Assembly: GCA_001414345.1 (NCBI GenBank)
Contig: LLCB01000531.1
Coordinates: 1 to 25,169 of the forward strand
Length of the DNA: 25,169 nt
Reading direction: 5' to 3'
From: Hymenoscyphus infarciens
Lineage: Eukaryota; Ascomycota; Leotiomycetes; Helotiales; Helotiaceae
Made by a program: the position numbers and the translations under genes. The first letter of the stretch is position 1. Each line of letters begins with the position of its first letter. The notes beneath the pieces are model-generated. The model searched no databases. It was not told the origin of the DNA and saw only the letters and a program-made list of their open reading frames with translations. Below, in pieces: positions 11,403-21,240 of this stretch.

Positions 11403-11945
11403 AAAGTAATTTTATACTTATCTACTCTAGTTTTAAGCTTATTATAATTATAGTATTAAATTTTAAAAATCTAAGTAATTCTTTAAATACTAAGTTAATT
11501 AATAACTTTAATCTATATAGAGCTAGTTTAATTATTTATAATTAAAATAGTAAATATAAAGTAGTAAATTTTTAAATAAATTATTTATTATTATACTCTA
11601 CTTATATTCTTACTATTATATATTACTTACTTTTAAATAAAAATTATCTTATAAAATATATTATAAAAGACTATTAAGTTAGAAAAGAGATAGTATATCT
11701 TATTTCTATATTCTAGATAAGATCTTATAATATAAACGCTAATTTACTTAGAAAATAAACTAGATTCTTCTACTAGTAATAAGTTATAATAAAAGCTTAG
11801 CTAAGATGTTTTTAGCTATTAGATAATATTAATACTCTATTTATTATATAGCTTAGTCTTAGTATAAAGTAAGTTAAATCTAATTAGCTTTTCTCTCTCT
11901 TAAGATTAAATAATTACTTAACTAGCTACTTACTTTATATACTAC
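11402..11945. other. Interspace before array 2, nothing recognised
   Basis: AT-rich RIP-altered sequence with no repeat, gene trace or structural element that I can separate from background. The satellite begins abruptly near 11,945 with a complete core, so the left edge of the middle array is sharp, in contrast to the graded right edges of arrays 1 and 2. Confidence 0.5.
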
Positions 11946-14455
11946 CTAGTTCTACTACTTAAAATTAGTTATTTCTAGCTTTTACGTAGTTCTACTACTT
12001 AAAATTAGTTATTTCTAGCTTTTACGTAGTTCTACTACTTAAAGTTATATATTATTAGCTTTTACATAGTTCTACTACTAAAAGTTACTTATTTATAGTT
12101 TTTACATAGTTCTACTACTTAAAGTTACTTATTATTAGCTTTTACGTAGTTCTACTACTTAAAGTTACTTATTTATAGCTTTTATATAGTTCTACTACTT
12201 AAAGTTACTTATTTATAGCTTTTACGTAGTTCTACTACTTAAAGTTATATATTATTAGCTTTTATATAATTCTACTATTTAAAATTAGTTATTTCTAGCT
12301 TTTACGTAGTTCTACTACTTAAAATTAGTTATTTCTAGCTTTTACGTATTTCTACTACTTAAAGTTATATATTATTAGCTTTTATATAGTTCTACTACTT
12401 AAAGTTACTTATTTCTAGCTTTCACGTAGTTCTACTACTTAAAGTTATAGTTATACTATTTATAAAATACTTATTTCTAGATTTTATATAGTTCTACTAT
12501 CTAAAGTTACTTATTTATAGCTTTTATATAGTTCTACTACTTAAAATTAGTTATTTATAGCTTTTATATAGTTCTACTACTTAAAGTTATAGTTCTACTA
12601 CTTAAAGTTACTTATTATTAGCTTTTACGTAGTTCTACTACTTAAAGTTAGTTATTTCTAGCTTTTACGTATTTCTACTACTTAAAGTTATATATTATTA
12701 GCTTTTACGTAGTTCTACTACTTAAAGTTACTTATTTCTAGCTTTTACGTAGTTCTACTACTTAAAGCTATAGTTATACTATTTATAAAATACTTATTTC
12801 TAGATTTTATATAGTTCTACTATCTAAAGTTACTTATTTATAGCTTTTATATAGTTCTACTACTTAAAATTAGTTATTTATAGCTTTTATATAGTTCTAC
12901 TACTTAAAGTTATAGTTCTACTACTTAAAGTTACTTATTATTAGCTTTTACGTAGTTCTACTACTTAAAGTTAGTTATTTCTAGCTTTTACGTATTTCTA
13001 CTACTTAAAGTTATATATTATTAGCTTTTACGTAGTTCTACTACTTAAAGTTACTTATTTCTAGCTTTTACGTAGTTCTACTACTTAAAGCTATAGTTAT
13101 ACTATTTATAAAATACTTATTTCTAGATTTTATATAGTTCTACTATCTAAAGTTACTTATTTATAGCTTTTATATAGTTCTACTACTTAAAATTAGTTAT
13201 TTATAGCTTTTATATAGTTCTACTACTTAAAGTTATAGTTCTACTACTTAAAGTTACTTATTATTAGCTTTTACGTAGTTCTACTACTTAAAGTTACTTA
13301 TATATAGCTTTTATATAGTTCTACTACTTACTATATACTAATTTCTAGCTTTTACGTAGTTCTACTACTTAAAATTAGTTATTATTAGCTTTTACGTAGT
13401 TCTACTACTTAAAATTAGTTATTTCTAGCTTTTACGTAGTTCTACTACTTTAAATTACTTATTTCTAGCTTTTACGTAGTTCTACTACTTAAAGCTATAT
13501 ATTATTAGCTTTTACGTAGTTCTACTATTTAAAATTAGTTATTTCTAGCTTTTACGTAGTTCTACTACTTAAAATTAGTTATTTCTAGCTTTTACATAGT
13601 TCTACTACTTAAAGTTATATATTATTAGCTTTTACGTAGTTCTACTACTTAAAGTTACTTATTTATAGTTTTTATATAGTTCTACTACTTAAAATATACT
13701 TATTTCTAGCTTTTACGTAGTTCTACTACTTAAAGTTACGTATTTATAGCTTTTACGTAGTTCTACTACTTAAAATACACTTATTTCTAGCTTTTATATA
13801 GTTCTACTACTTAAAGTTACGTATTTATAGCTTTTACGTAGTTTTACTACTTAAAGTTACTTATTTCTAGCTTTTACGTAGTTCTACTACTTAAAGCTAT
13901 AGTTATACTATTTATAAAATACTTATTTCTAGATTTTATATAGTTCTACTACTTAAAATTAGTTATTCATAGCTTTTATATAGTTCTACTACTTAAAGTT
14001 ATAGTTCTACTACTTAAAGTTACTTATTATTAGCTTTTACGTAGTTCTACTACTTAAAGCTATAGTTATACTATTTAAAAAATACTTATTTCTAGCTTTT
14101 ACGTAGTTCTACTACTTAAAGTTATATATTTATAGCTTTTATATAGTTCTACTACTTAAAGTTACTTATTTCTAGCTTTTACATAGTTCTACTACTTAAA
14201 GTTATAATTATACTATTTAAAATATACTTATTTATAACTTTTACATAGTTCTACTACTTAAAGTTACGTATTTATAGCTTTTATATAGTTCTACTATTTA
14301 AAATATACTTATTTCTAGCTTTTACGTAGTTCTACTACTTAAAACTACTTATTTATAACTTTTATATAGTTCTAATACTTAAAGTTAGTTATTTATAGCT
14401 TTTACGTAGTTTTACTACTTAAAGTTATAGTTATATTATTTTAAATAACTTTATT
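11945..14455 (+). repeat. 40-bp satellite array 2 (central)
   Basis: Roughly sixty tandem units of the same 40-bp satellite as array 1 and in the same orientation. Linkers fall into a few recurring classes (ATTAGTTATTTCTAG, TTATATATTATTAG, TTACTTATTATTAG, TTACTTATTTATAG). The 62-bp variant recurs near 12,430, 12,753, 13,076 and 13,882, here with TTATACTATTTATAAAATAC where array 1 has TTATACTATTTAAAATATAC. The position ACGTAG varies as ACGTAG, ACATAG or ATATAG between units. The array ends with the same TTATAGTTATATTATTT variant that ends array 1, and degenerate single cores continue to about 14,665 (for example near 14,469, 14,635 and 14,645). Confidence 0.95.
12446..13296 (+). repeat. 323-bp higher-order repeat, 2.6 identical copies
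   Basis: The block 12,451-12,773 is identical at every base to 12,774-13,096, and its first 200 bases recur identically at 13,097-13,296. Each copy holds one 62-bp variant, a short truncated unit (AGTTATAGTTCTACTACTTA type) and a run of 40-bp units with different linkers. Identity breaks exactly at 13,297 on the right (GTTATTT becomes CTTATAT) and near 12,446 on the left. Surrounding units differ from each other at many positions, so this tract was duplicated or homogenised recently, after the RIP changes it carries. Confidence 0.95.
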
Positions 14456-14665
14456 ATTAAGATTAAACAGTTCTACTACTTATTAAAACTAGACTTAGAT
14501 ATTAATATAACTAGTAATATATATATCTTTAAAGCTAACTAGTATATCTCTATTTAAGTTTAATTAAAACTTTTTTTCTTTTAATACTTTAAGTATTTTA
14601 ATTCTTATAAAGACTTTTTATTAAGTTCTACTACTTTTATATAATTTAAGTAGTTCTACTACTAA
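14455..14665 (+). repeat. Eroded edge of array 2
   Basis: Isolated satellite cores without regular 40-bp spacing: AGTTCTACTACTTATTAAAAC near 14,469, AAGTTCTACTACTTTTATAT near 14,624 and TTTAAGTAGTTCTACTACTA near 14,645. They show how the array fades into interspace. The last one combines the reverse-orientation start TTTAAGTAG with a forward core, so it may be a junction of two inverted monomers. Confidence 0.6.
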
Positions 14666-16415
14666 ATATATCTTTTTTTTTAGACTTTAAACTAGTTTAT
14701 TAAAGAATATTTTATTATTATAAACTCTTATTTTAAGAGATTTTTACTAGTTAGCTTCTTTAGTATATTAAGCTAAGCTAAATAATATTAAAAGACTATC
14801 TCTTCTACTTAATACTATCTCTTATACTATTAATATAGTTCGATTTTATAAGTAATAGTAGAGTAATTATAAATATTAGTTATCTAGAGATCTTTTTATA
14901 TAGCGTTTATTTTAGAAAACTTTAAAATAGACTTTATAGAAAAGGTAATTTAAGTAAGTATAAAAAATATATAAATATAGTAATATATATTAATAAATAA
15001 TATTAAGTATAAGAATTACTAAGATAGACTAAGGAAAGAAAAGCCTTCTTTTAAAGTATTACTAGGTATCTTCTTTTTATTTACTACTAATAATATTTAC
15101 CTCTAACTATTATAAGGTCCTTAATCTAAGAAGGTTTAATTTATTAAAATGCTACTCTTTACTATTACTCTTATATACTTCTTATTACTTCTTTATATTT
15201 TAACTTACTTATCTTATATACTATAGATATCCTTACTAGTACTTTATTTCTTATTAACCTTAGTTATATTATTTAATAACTTAACTACTAAAGCTAACGA
15301 AATTTAACTATATAACTTCTTAAAAATTAGACGTATACTTATTAAAGAAGGGCTTTTAGTTAGCGTATTTAGTATCTAATTAATAGGTTTTAATAACTTA
15401 TTAAAAGGAATTTAGCTATATAACTTATTATACTTTATAATAAGAGTAGTTAAAGAGCTTTTTATTAACTTAATTAAAACTTTATTATTATCTAATATAT
15501 CTATAAGTACTAGTAGAGCTTAGTAGTATAGATTCTTAAAAATTAGTTAGAAAGTAGTTAAAGGCAAAACCCTAGTATTATCTACTACTTTAATTATAAG
15601 AGCTAGATAAGCTTAAATATTAGCTAGACTGCTTTTAGAAACCTTATTATTATCTACTATCTTAATTATAAGGGCTAGATAAGCTTAAATATTAGCTATA
15701 GCGCTATTAAGAACCCTAGTATTATTTAATACCTTAATTATAAAGGCTAGATAAGCTTAAATATTAGCTATAGCGCTATTAAGAACTCTAGTATTATTTA
15801 ATACCTTATATACTACTTAGAATAAAGAGAGAAGGCTTTTAATAAGTAGAGATTTTTAATAGACTACTAGAGTACTTTAGTTCTTATCTAATAGATAACT
15901 AAACTTTCTTAGAAATTTATTAGTAATATTTACTAAAAAGTATAGTAAATTAGTATAGAATCTCTTATACTTATATAGTAGTTTACTAAGAACCTTAAAG
16001 ATTATATTATTTTCTAGTATAAAAAGGTATACTTATAAAACAGTTAGTTAGATTACTATATAAGCTCTAGAGTAATTATATATACTAGTTAATATCTTAT
16101 CTAAGAGGTTTAGATTTATTTCTCTTATAGACTAAGCAAGTATAATTAAAAGTATAGTATAGATAGAATTAATATTAGGACTAGTAGTATAAGAAGCTAT
16201 AGGTTTTTAAGTAGACCTATAACAACGACTACAAAGTTCTTATTTTTATTTTAATATTATTAATTAATTAATATAAGTCTATATAATTAAAGTAGAAGGT
16301 TATATGTTATAAAAGACTATAAGTATAAATATTATAGCTTCTCTTATTAAGTATTATAAAGCTAGAAATTCGCTAGAAATAGACGAGTTAGCTACTTATT
16401 ATAATTAAGTATACT
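14600..16415 (-). pseudogene. RIP-degraded coding relic with 24-residue repeats, family unknown
   Basis: On the minus strand the phase with first bases at multiples of three reads from about 16,415 to about 14,600 without a frameshift. In the 385 codons I followed most closely, about 22 are TAA/TAG, near the 6 percent expected if Gln and Trp codons were lost. It crosses the 72-bp repeat at 15,570-15,806, which in this phase gives a 24-residue unit of the type NIQAYLALIIKVVDNTRV. A part near 16,235-16,210 keeps two TGT codons in a Cys-x-x-Cys arrangement (ELCSRCYRS), possibly a metal-binding remnant. One run of about 51 codons near 15,850-16,050 is stop-free. A plus-strand reading also exists over 16,211-17,080, so strand is not certain. 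No known domain recognised. Confidence 0.35.
15570..15806. repeat. 72-bp tandem repeat, three units and a partial fourth
   Basis: Units start at 15,570, 15,642, 15,714 and 15,786 (partial). All contain TTAATTATAAG, GGCTAGATAAGCTTAAATA or a close form, and most contain TAGCGCTATTAAGAAC. The second unit has TTATTATTATCT where the first has TAGTATTATCT; later units are closest to one another. The unit is 24 codons, in keeping with an ancestral repeated protein segment. Differences are both RIP-type and a few others, so the repeat predates RIP. Confidence 0.9.
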
Positions 16416-17240
16416 ATTATATTACCTTTAATAATCTATATTAGTTATAGCTTTTAAGAGTTTTATTATAAGATAGTATATACTATTATCTCTTATTAAC
16501 AGCTTGTTATATAGTAGGACTAGAGTAATATAGTTTTAAAGATAGACTTGTAATATATTATAAGAAAGACTCTTTTTATAAATTATATTATCTATTATAA
16601 GCTTATACTTAGAATATAGTAGAAGGTTTTTAGTATTATGTCTAATTTAGTAAGTAGGCTTATAACGTTGTATTTATATAAATCAACTCTTAGATCGACT
16701 TATAGTTAAAGAAGATAGTTAGAGTATTTAAAGACATATTATTTAATATTATATATATATATAATATATTATAAGGAACTAACTACGCTATATAGTAAAA
16801 TATAAACTAGTACGTAGAGCAGCTAGTATTAGCAGTTATTCTTCCTTTATTAAAGTTTAAAAAGTTAAGGTAAAAAACTACTATAAAATTAATTACGCTT
16901 ATATTAGTAATACTATCTACCTCTTTTAGCCTTAATCTACTATTCTAGATACTATTAATATTCTATAAAAAACCTGGTTCTTTTATAAAACTCGCTCTTA
17001 ATAGTATTTCAACGTTTTACTTTTTATCTAATAACCTCCTCTCTATTTTAACTCTTATCTAAGAGCTTTTAGCTAACTACCTTCTACTCTTCTACTCTTT
17101 TATACTATAATACTATTAGTATAAGATATAAAATATAACTATAGCTAGAACACCTGTTACTTCTTATAATAGAGGCTTTAGTATTCTTTATACCTTAGTA
17201 GTTTCTATTAATTAAAAGCCTTATCTTTTTAAGACTTAGA
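16415..17240. other. Interspace with overlapping ambiguous frames
   Basis: Between the minus-strand relic and the next plus-strand relic one plus-strand phase (first bases congruent to 2 modulo 3) can be read as protein from 16,211 through 17,760, but over 16,415-17,080 about a tenth of its codons are stops and its composition is Leu/Ile/Tyr-rich, which background AT-rich DNA also gives. It may be the N-terminal part of the relic at 17,240-17,760. A small island near 16,495-16,507 keeps ACAGC and TTGTT. I make no gene call. Confidence 0.3.
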
Positions 17241-17760
17241 GAAATATACTTAGAGAGAGAGTAGTAGAGAAGGTAGAAGAGGTAGAGAGATATAATATAA
17301 TAATAGAATTAGACTTAGTAGCTTATATATTATAAGATAGATATATAAAGGATATTTATAAAAGAATTAAGATTAGTTTCTAGTTTAGGAGGAGAGGATA
17401 GGTTCTTAGAGTAATAAGCTTATATTAGGATCTAGAGTATCTAAAGAATAAAGTTAAGAGAAGGTATATTAAGTTCTCTTAGAGGAACTAGCTTATATAT
17501 AAGTATATAGACCTAGGATTAGATTAAGAACTAGAGTGTTATATACTAGTATCTAGGATATAATAGGAGTTATATATTAGATAGATTAAGTTTCTAGAGA
17601 TATAATAGACTTATAGATATATAGAGAAGAAGGTATATTTAAAAGAATTAATAGTAATTCTTTATAAGTAGAAGAAGCTAGAGCTTAATAGAGATATATA
17701 TTAGTATAGTATAGTATAGGATTAGATTCTACTAGAGAAGCTATTCGCTTCTTTTTTTAA
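17240..17760 (+). pseudogene. RIP-degraded coding relic, plus strand, charged coiled-coil-like
   Basis: Plus-strand phase with first bases congruent to 2 modulo 3. The first 31 codons after a stop (17,240-17,332) are open and include ERVVEKVEEVERYN, followed by Arg/Lys-rich sequence (YKRIKISF, RRRG) and LEYLKNKVKRRYIKFS near 17,440. The strand is clearly purine-rich compared with its surroundings. Acidic-basic alternation suggests a helical or coiled-coil C-terminal region. The same phase can be followed upstream to 16,211, but that portion overlaps the minus-strand relic. It meets the next minus-strand relic tail to tail at about 17,760. Family unknown. Confidence 0.35.
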
Positions 17761-19048
17761 GTATCTATAGAAAAGAATGTCGGTTTTATTAAAAACGTTC
17801 TAAAAGAGAATATAAAATAGATTTATTAGAAGCTTATAAAGATTATAAAGTATTAATATATAAAGCTTTTAAAAAGATAGTTTAGATTTATTAGGCTCTA
17901 ATTATTTAGAATATTACTTAAAAGATTCTCTATCTTCTTATCTTATATTATTTTTCGTTTTTTCCTTTTTACTTTAAAGTTAAATAAAAGAAAAGTAATC
18001 TTTATTTTATTTATATTATAAAGTTCTTTAATAAATAGATATTTCTTAATTATTTTATTACTAGTTAAGAAATAGAGCTTTTATTTATTAAAAAATATAT
18101 AATAACTTTATTACTAAATAAAGGTATAAAGTATACCTTTTCTAGGGATTTACTACTTCTATTATTTATAAAAGAGGCTCTAAATATAGTATTAATATAT
18201 ATAAAGAGATAGTTATATAAGATTTTTTTATAAGAAAAAGTAATATATAAAGTAATAGAATTAAGAAAATCTACTAGAATCTTTAAAATTAAATACTTAG
18301 TAACTCTAAGAACTTTAATAACTTAAAAATTCTAGTATTTAGTACTTAATAACTAATATTTTAGTAAAAAGAGTTTTAAGTTACCTTACTATTATAAAAA
18401 GAGATATTATACTTAAATTAGATAAAGTATTTATATAATTTACCTAACTTTATAAGTAAGATCTTTACTTATTACCTTCTAAATTACTTTAACTAGAAGA
18501 GAAGAAAATACTCTACTTTATCTAGTTCTACTACCTCTTTAAGCTTAATATTATAAACATAAGGTAAATATTATAAATAATTATCTAGCTTATATAATAT
18601 AAATAAAAAAGTAAACTCTACTCTTACTTCTTTTTAAAATTAAGACCTAACCTAGTAACTTCTTATATATAATACTTACTATTAAGATATCTTATAGTTT
18701 TAAGAATTAAATAATCTATTAATTCAGCTTCTATAACTCGCTTTTTATAGCTACTCTATATATATAACTCTTATCTTTAAATTATCTTATTAACTTTTAA
18801 ACTAATAAGTAAATAAGCTTTTATCTTAGTTACTATAATTTAACTCTTATACCTACTTATCGCTATTATATCTTAACCTCTCTCTCTCTTAGTATATATC
18901 CTCTTTCTTATTAAGCTTACTTATAAGATAAAATATCGTTTATAATTATATAAGTAATTATTTATTAAGAGTATAATTTAAATAGTATCTACAATTATAT
19001 AAGAGCTTAACTTTAAGTATTAATATAATAAGCTCTTAGTAATTTAAG

Positions 19049-19098
19049 AAACTATTTAAAAAACTATTTAAAAAACTATTTAAAGAACTACTTAAGGC
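19049..19098. repeat. 12-bp tandem repeat, four units
   Basis: Units beginning ACTATTTAAAAA at 19,051, 19,063 and 19,075, with a diverged fourth (ACTACTTAAGGC) at 19,087. The unit is four codons and would read NSFL on the minus strand. It resembles part of the satellite core (ACTACTTAAAG), but spacing and context differ, so I treat it as separate. Confidence 0.8.
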
Positions 19099-19119
19099 TA
19101 GGCCTAAGACATCGTCTAT

Positions 19120-19300
19120 TACTATAATAAACTCCTAGCTATTAGAGGAATAAGATAAGAGTTACTTTATAAGACTTAAATTACTATCGATAATAAACTC
19201 TTAGCTATTAGAGGAACTAGTTAAGAAACCTATTATTAGACTTTAATTACTATCTATTATAGTAGACTCTTAGCTATATAAGAAGCTAGATCTATTTATA
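19120..19300. repeat. 66/69-bp diverged tandem repeat
   Basis: The motif CTCYTAGCTATTAGAGGA starts at 19,132 and 19,198, with a diverged third copy CTCTTAGCTATATAAGAAG at 19,267. Spacings are 66 and 69 bases, both multiples of three, so copies could differ by one codon. In the minus-strand relic phase the units are Ser-rich with a conserved EFIIDSN-type segment. Confidence 0.75.
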
Positions 19301-19799
19301 CTTATTACTCTATATCTATATCTAGTAGATATTTATTATTCTAATACTATAATAATAAGTAAAAGTGTAAATATACCTTTACTTAACCTAAGTGTTTATA
19401 TAGATAATTAAGCTATTCTTAATCTCTACTATATAAAACTAGATACTCTTATTTTAGATAAGCTACTAATACTTAATTACTAGATAAAATTCTCTATAAA
19501 CTTAGATATCTTCTATAATACTATAAGAATATACTAAAAAATATTTAGAAATAGTAGTCTAAAGACTAAGAAAAAGTATAACTTATCTTTTATAGTATAC
19601 TTATATAGACTCCTTATAGCTAAACGAAAGGTTACTATCTTAAAAATAAGATAGTAAGAGTTCTTTATCTTATATATCTTAGTACTATTATAGTACCTAG
19701 AAGAGATAGAGAGAGATCTAAATACTAGACTAGCTTATTAATTAATCGCTAGAGCAAGGCCTTATATATATAACCTCTAAGATCTAAACAGCTTTTATT

Positions 19800-21240
19800 A
19801 GTTATAATTATTATCTATATAAAATACTTAAATACTAGAGAAACTAAATAGGAAATTCTTATACTATTTTAAGTAGTTATAAATATTATCTATAAAAGAA
19901 GTAGCTAAATAGAGAGCCTAACTACTTAAAGAGGTTTATATAAAGAGGAATTTTACTATTATAAGTACTCTGTTTTCTTAAAATAAATTATATTATAAAG
20001 ACTAAAAATATAATAAGCCTTTAAATTAAATATATAGTCTATTAATACTAAGTATAAGAAAGTTAAAGCTATAAGATATTCTAAGCTTCCTTAAAGTATA
20101 AATAAAACTAATAATATTTAGAATAATATTACTAGAACTATAATAAGAATTATAAGACCTACTAACGTTAGAACCCTCTCTACTATAAATAATTTATAAT
20201 AAAGAGTAATAAGTATTAAATCTAATAAGCTTTTCTCTTATAAGAAGTAAATATTATTATATAAGTAAGAAGATAATACTAAGTTACTTACTATAGAATT
20301 AATTATTCTATATTTATTATTTATTTTTAATAACTTTAAGAGATAAGATTAAGAGATAAAGGATATAATAGGAGATCTAGGCTTAGTAGAATTCTATATT
20401 AAAACTCTCTTTTTTAAAGTTAAAAAGTTATAAGATAATTTTAGTATCTTCCTTAACTAAAAAGAAGAAGCTATTAATAAGAAACCTTAAAGAACTATAG
20501 TTTCTAGATTAATATACTTATTAAGTAGTAAGGTAAAAGCTAAGCTTACTTTTAAGAACGAAAACAAAGAAATACTTAACGTTTTAGTTATTTACTAGCT
20601 TATAATATAAATTCTTAGTTATCTACTATATAAAAAGGATATTAATAAAGAAAGTCTAGCTAAACTAGACTAGTAAGTATTATAGATATTAGTACTATAT
20701 AGCCTTATATTTATTTATTTTAGAATATATATTACTTTATTTACTTAAAGTAGAGTTTATTATATATATAGTTAAATTACTAATAAATATATTTAATATT
20801 TAAATAACTTAAAAGATTTTAATAATAATAATATACTATTTTTTATTATTAAGATATCTAATATATACTAAAATCTTCTCTTAAGATACTAAAGATTTAT
20901 AGTAATAATTTACTTAGTTATAAGTCTTTTAATAGAAATAGATATAAGTTTAAACCTTTCTATAACTTTATTTAAGTTCTACTTTATTAATACTACTTAT
21001 TTAGAAATAAAGTACTATTTTAGAATTTAATACTAATACTATAATATATAAATAATAGTGTTTTTATTTCTCTCTATTATTTATAGTTACTTAGTTAACT
21101 ACTATCTTATTAGCTAGTTAGTCTTTTTTTAATATTTTTTAGCTATATAAAAGAGTAATAGCTATTTATAGATTTCTCTTATATTAGTAACTTAAAATAA
21201 TAGTAGATAGTAGACTCTTTTAGTATTTTTCTTCTCTTTT
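19800..21240. other. Interspace with a weak plus-strand coding trace at 20,340-20,770
   Basis: No repeats stand out. From 20,347 a plus-strand phase (first bases congruent to 1 modulo 3) reads as a charged peptide for about 140 codons, including FKVKKLQDNFSIF and KAKLTFKNENKEILNV near 20,550; the latter lies in a patch that kept CA dinucleotides (GAAAACAAAG). Another plus-strand phase reads as helix-like sequence over about 19,560-20,200. Both may be relics, and neither is strong enough for a gene call. From 20,770 to 21,240 nothing distinguishes the sequence from background. Confidence 0.25.

Larger units (their letters stand above)
17761..19800 (-). pseudogene. RIP-degraded coding relic with Ser-rich repeats, family unknown
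   Basis: On the minus strand the phase with first bases at multiples of three reads from about 19,800 to 17,761. It contains two short periodic segments: 22-23-residue units with SSSNSQEFIIDSN (19,300-19,120) and a four-residue NSFL repeat (about 19,098-19,050). Charged parts follow, for example KLNKKEDIYQERERLRYNS near 18,900 and KEVVELDKVEYFLL near 18,540. One in-frame TGA at about 18,726 could be a doubly mutated Trp codon. The upstream part (above 19,480) overlaps a plausible plus-strand reading (LEEIERDLNTRLAYQ near 19,700), so the start is not fixed. No domain recognised. Confidence 0.3.

Noticed and set aside
11945..14455. Superficial resemblance to a CRISPR array (conserved 26-base core alternating with a variable 14-base linker)
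   Set aside because: The linkers fall into a handful of recurring, related classes, are too short for spacers, and the window is eukaryotic by its RIP signature. It is a satellite.
16211..17080. Plus-strand relic upstream of 17,240 in the same phase
   Set aside because: About a tenth of codons are stops, the composition is that of background AT-rich DNA, and its first 200 bases overlap a minus-strand frame with better features.
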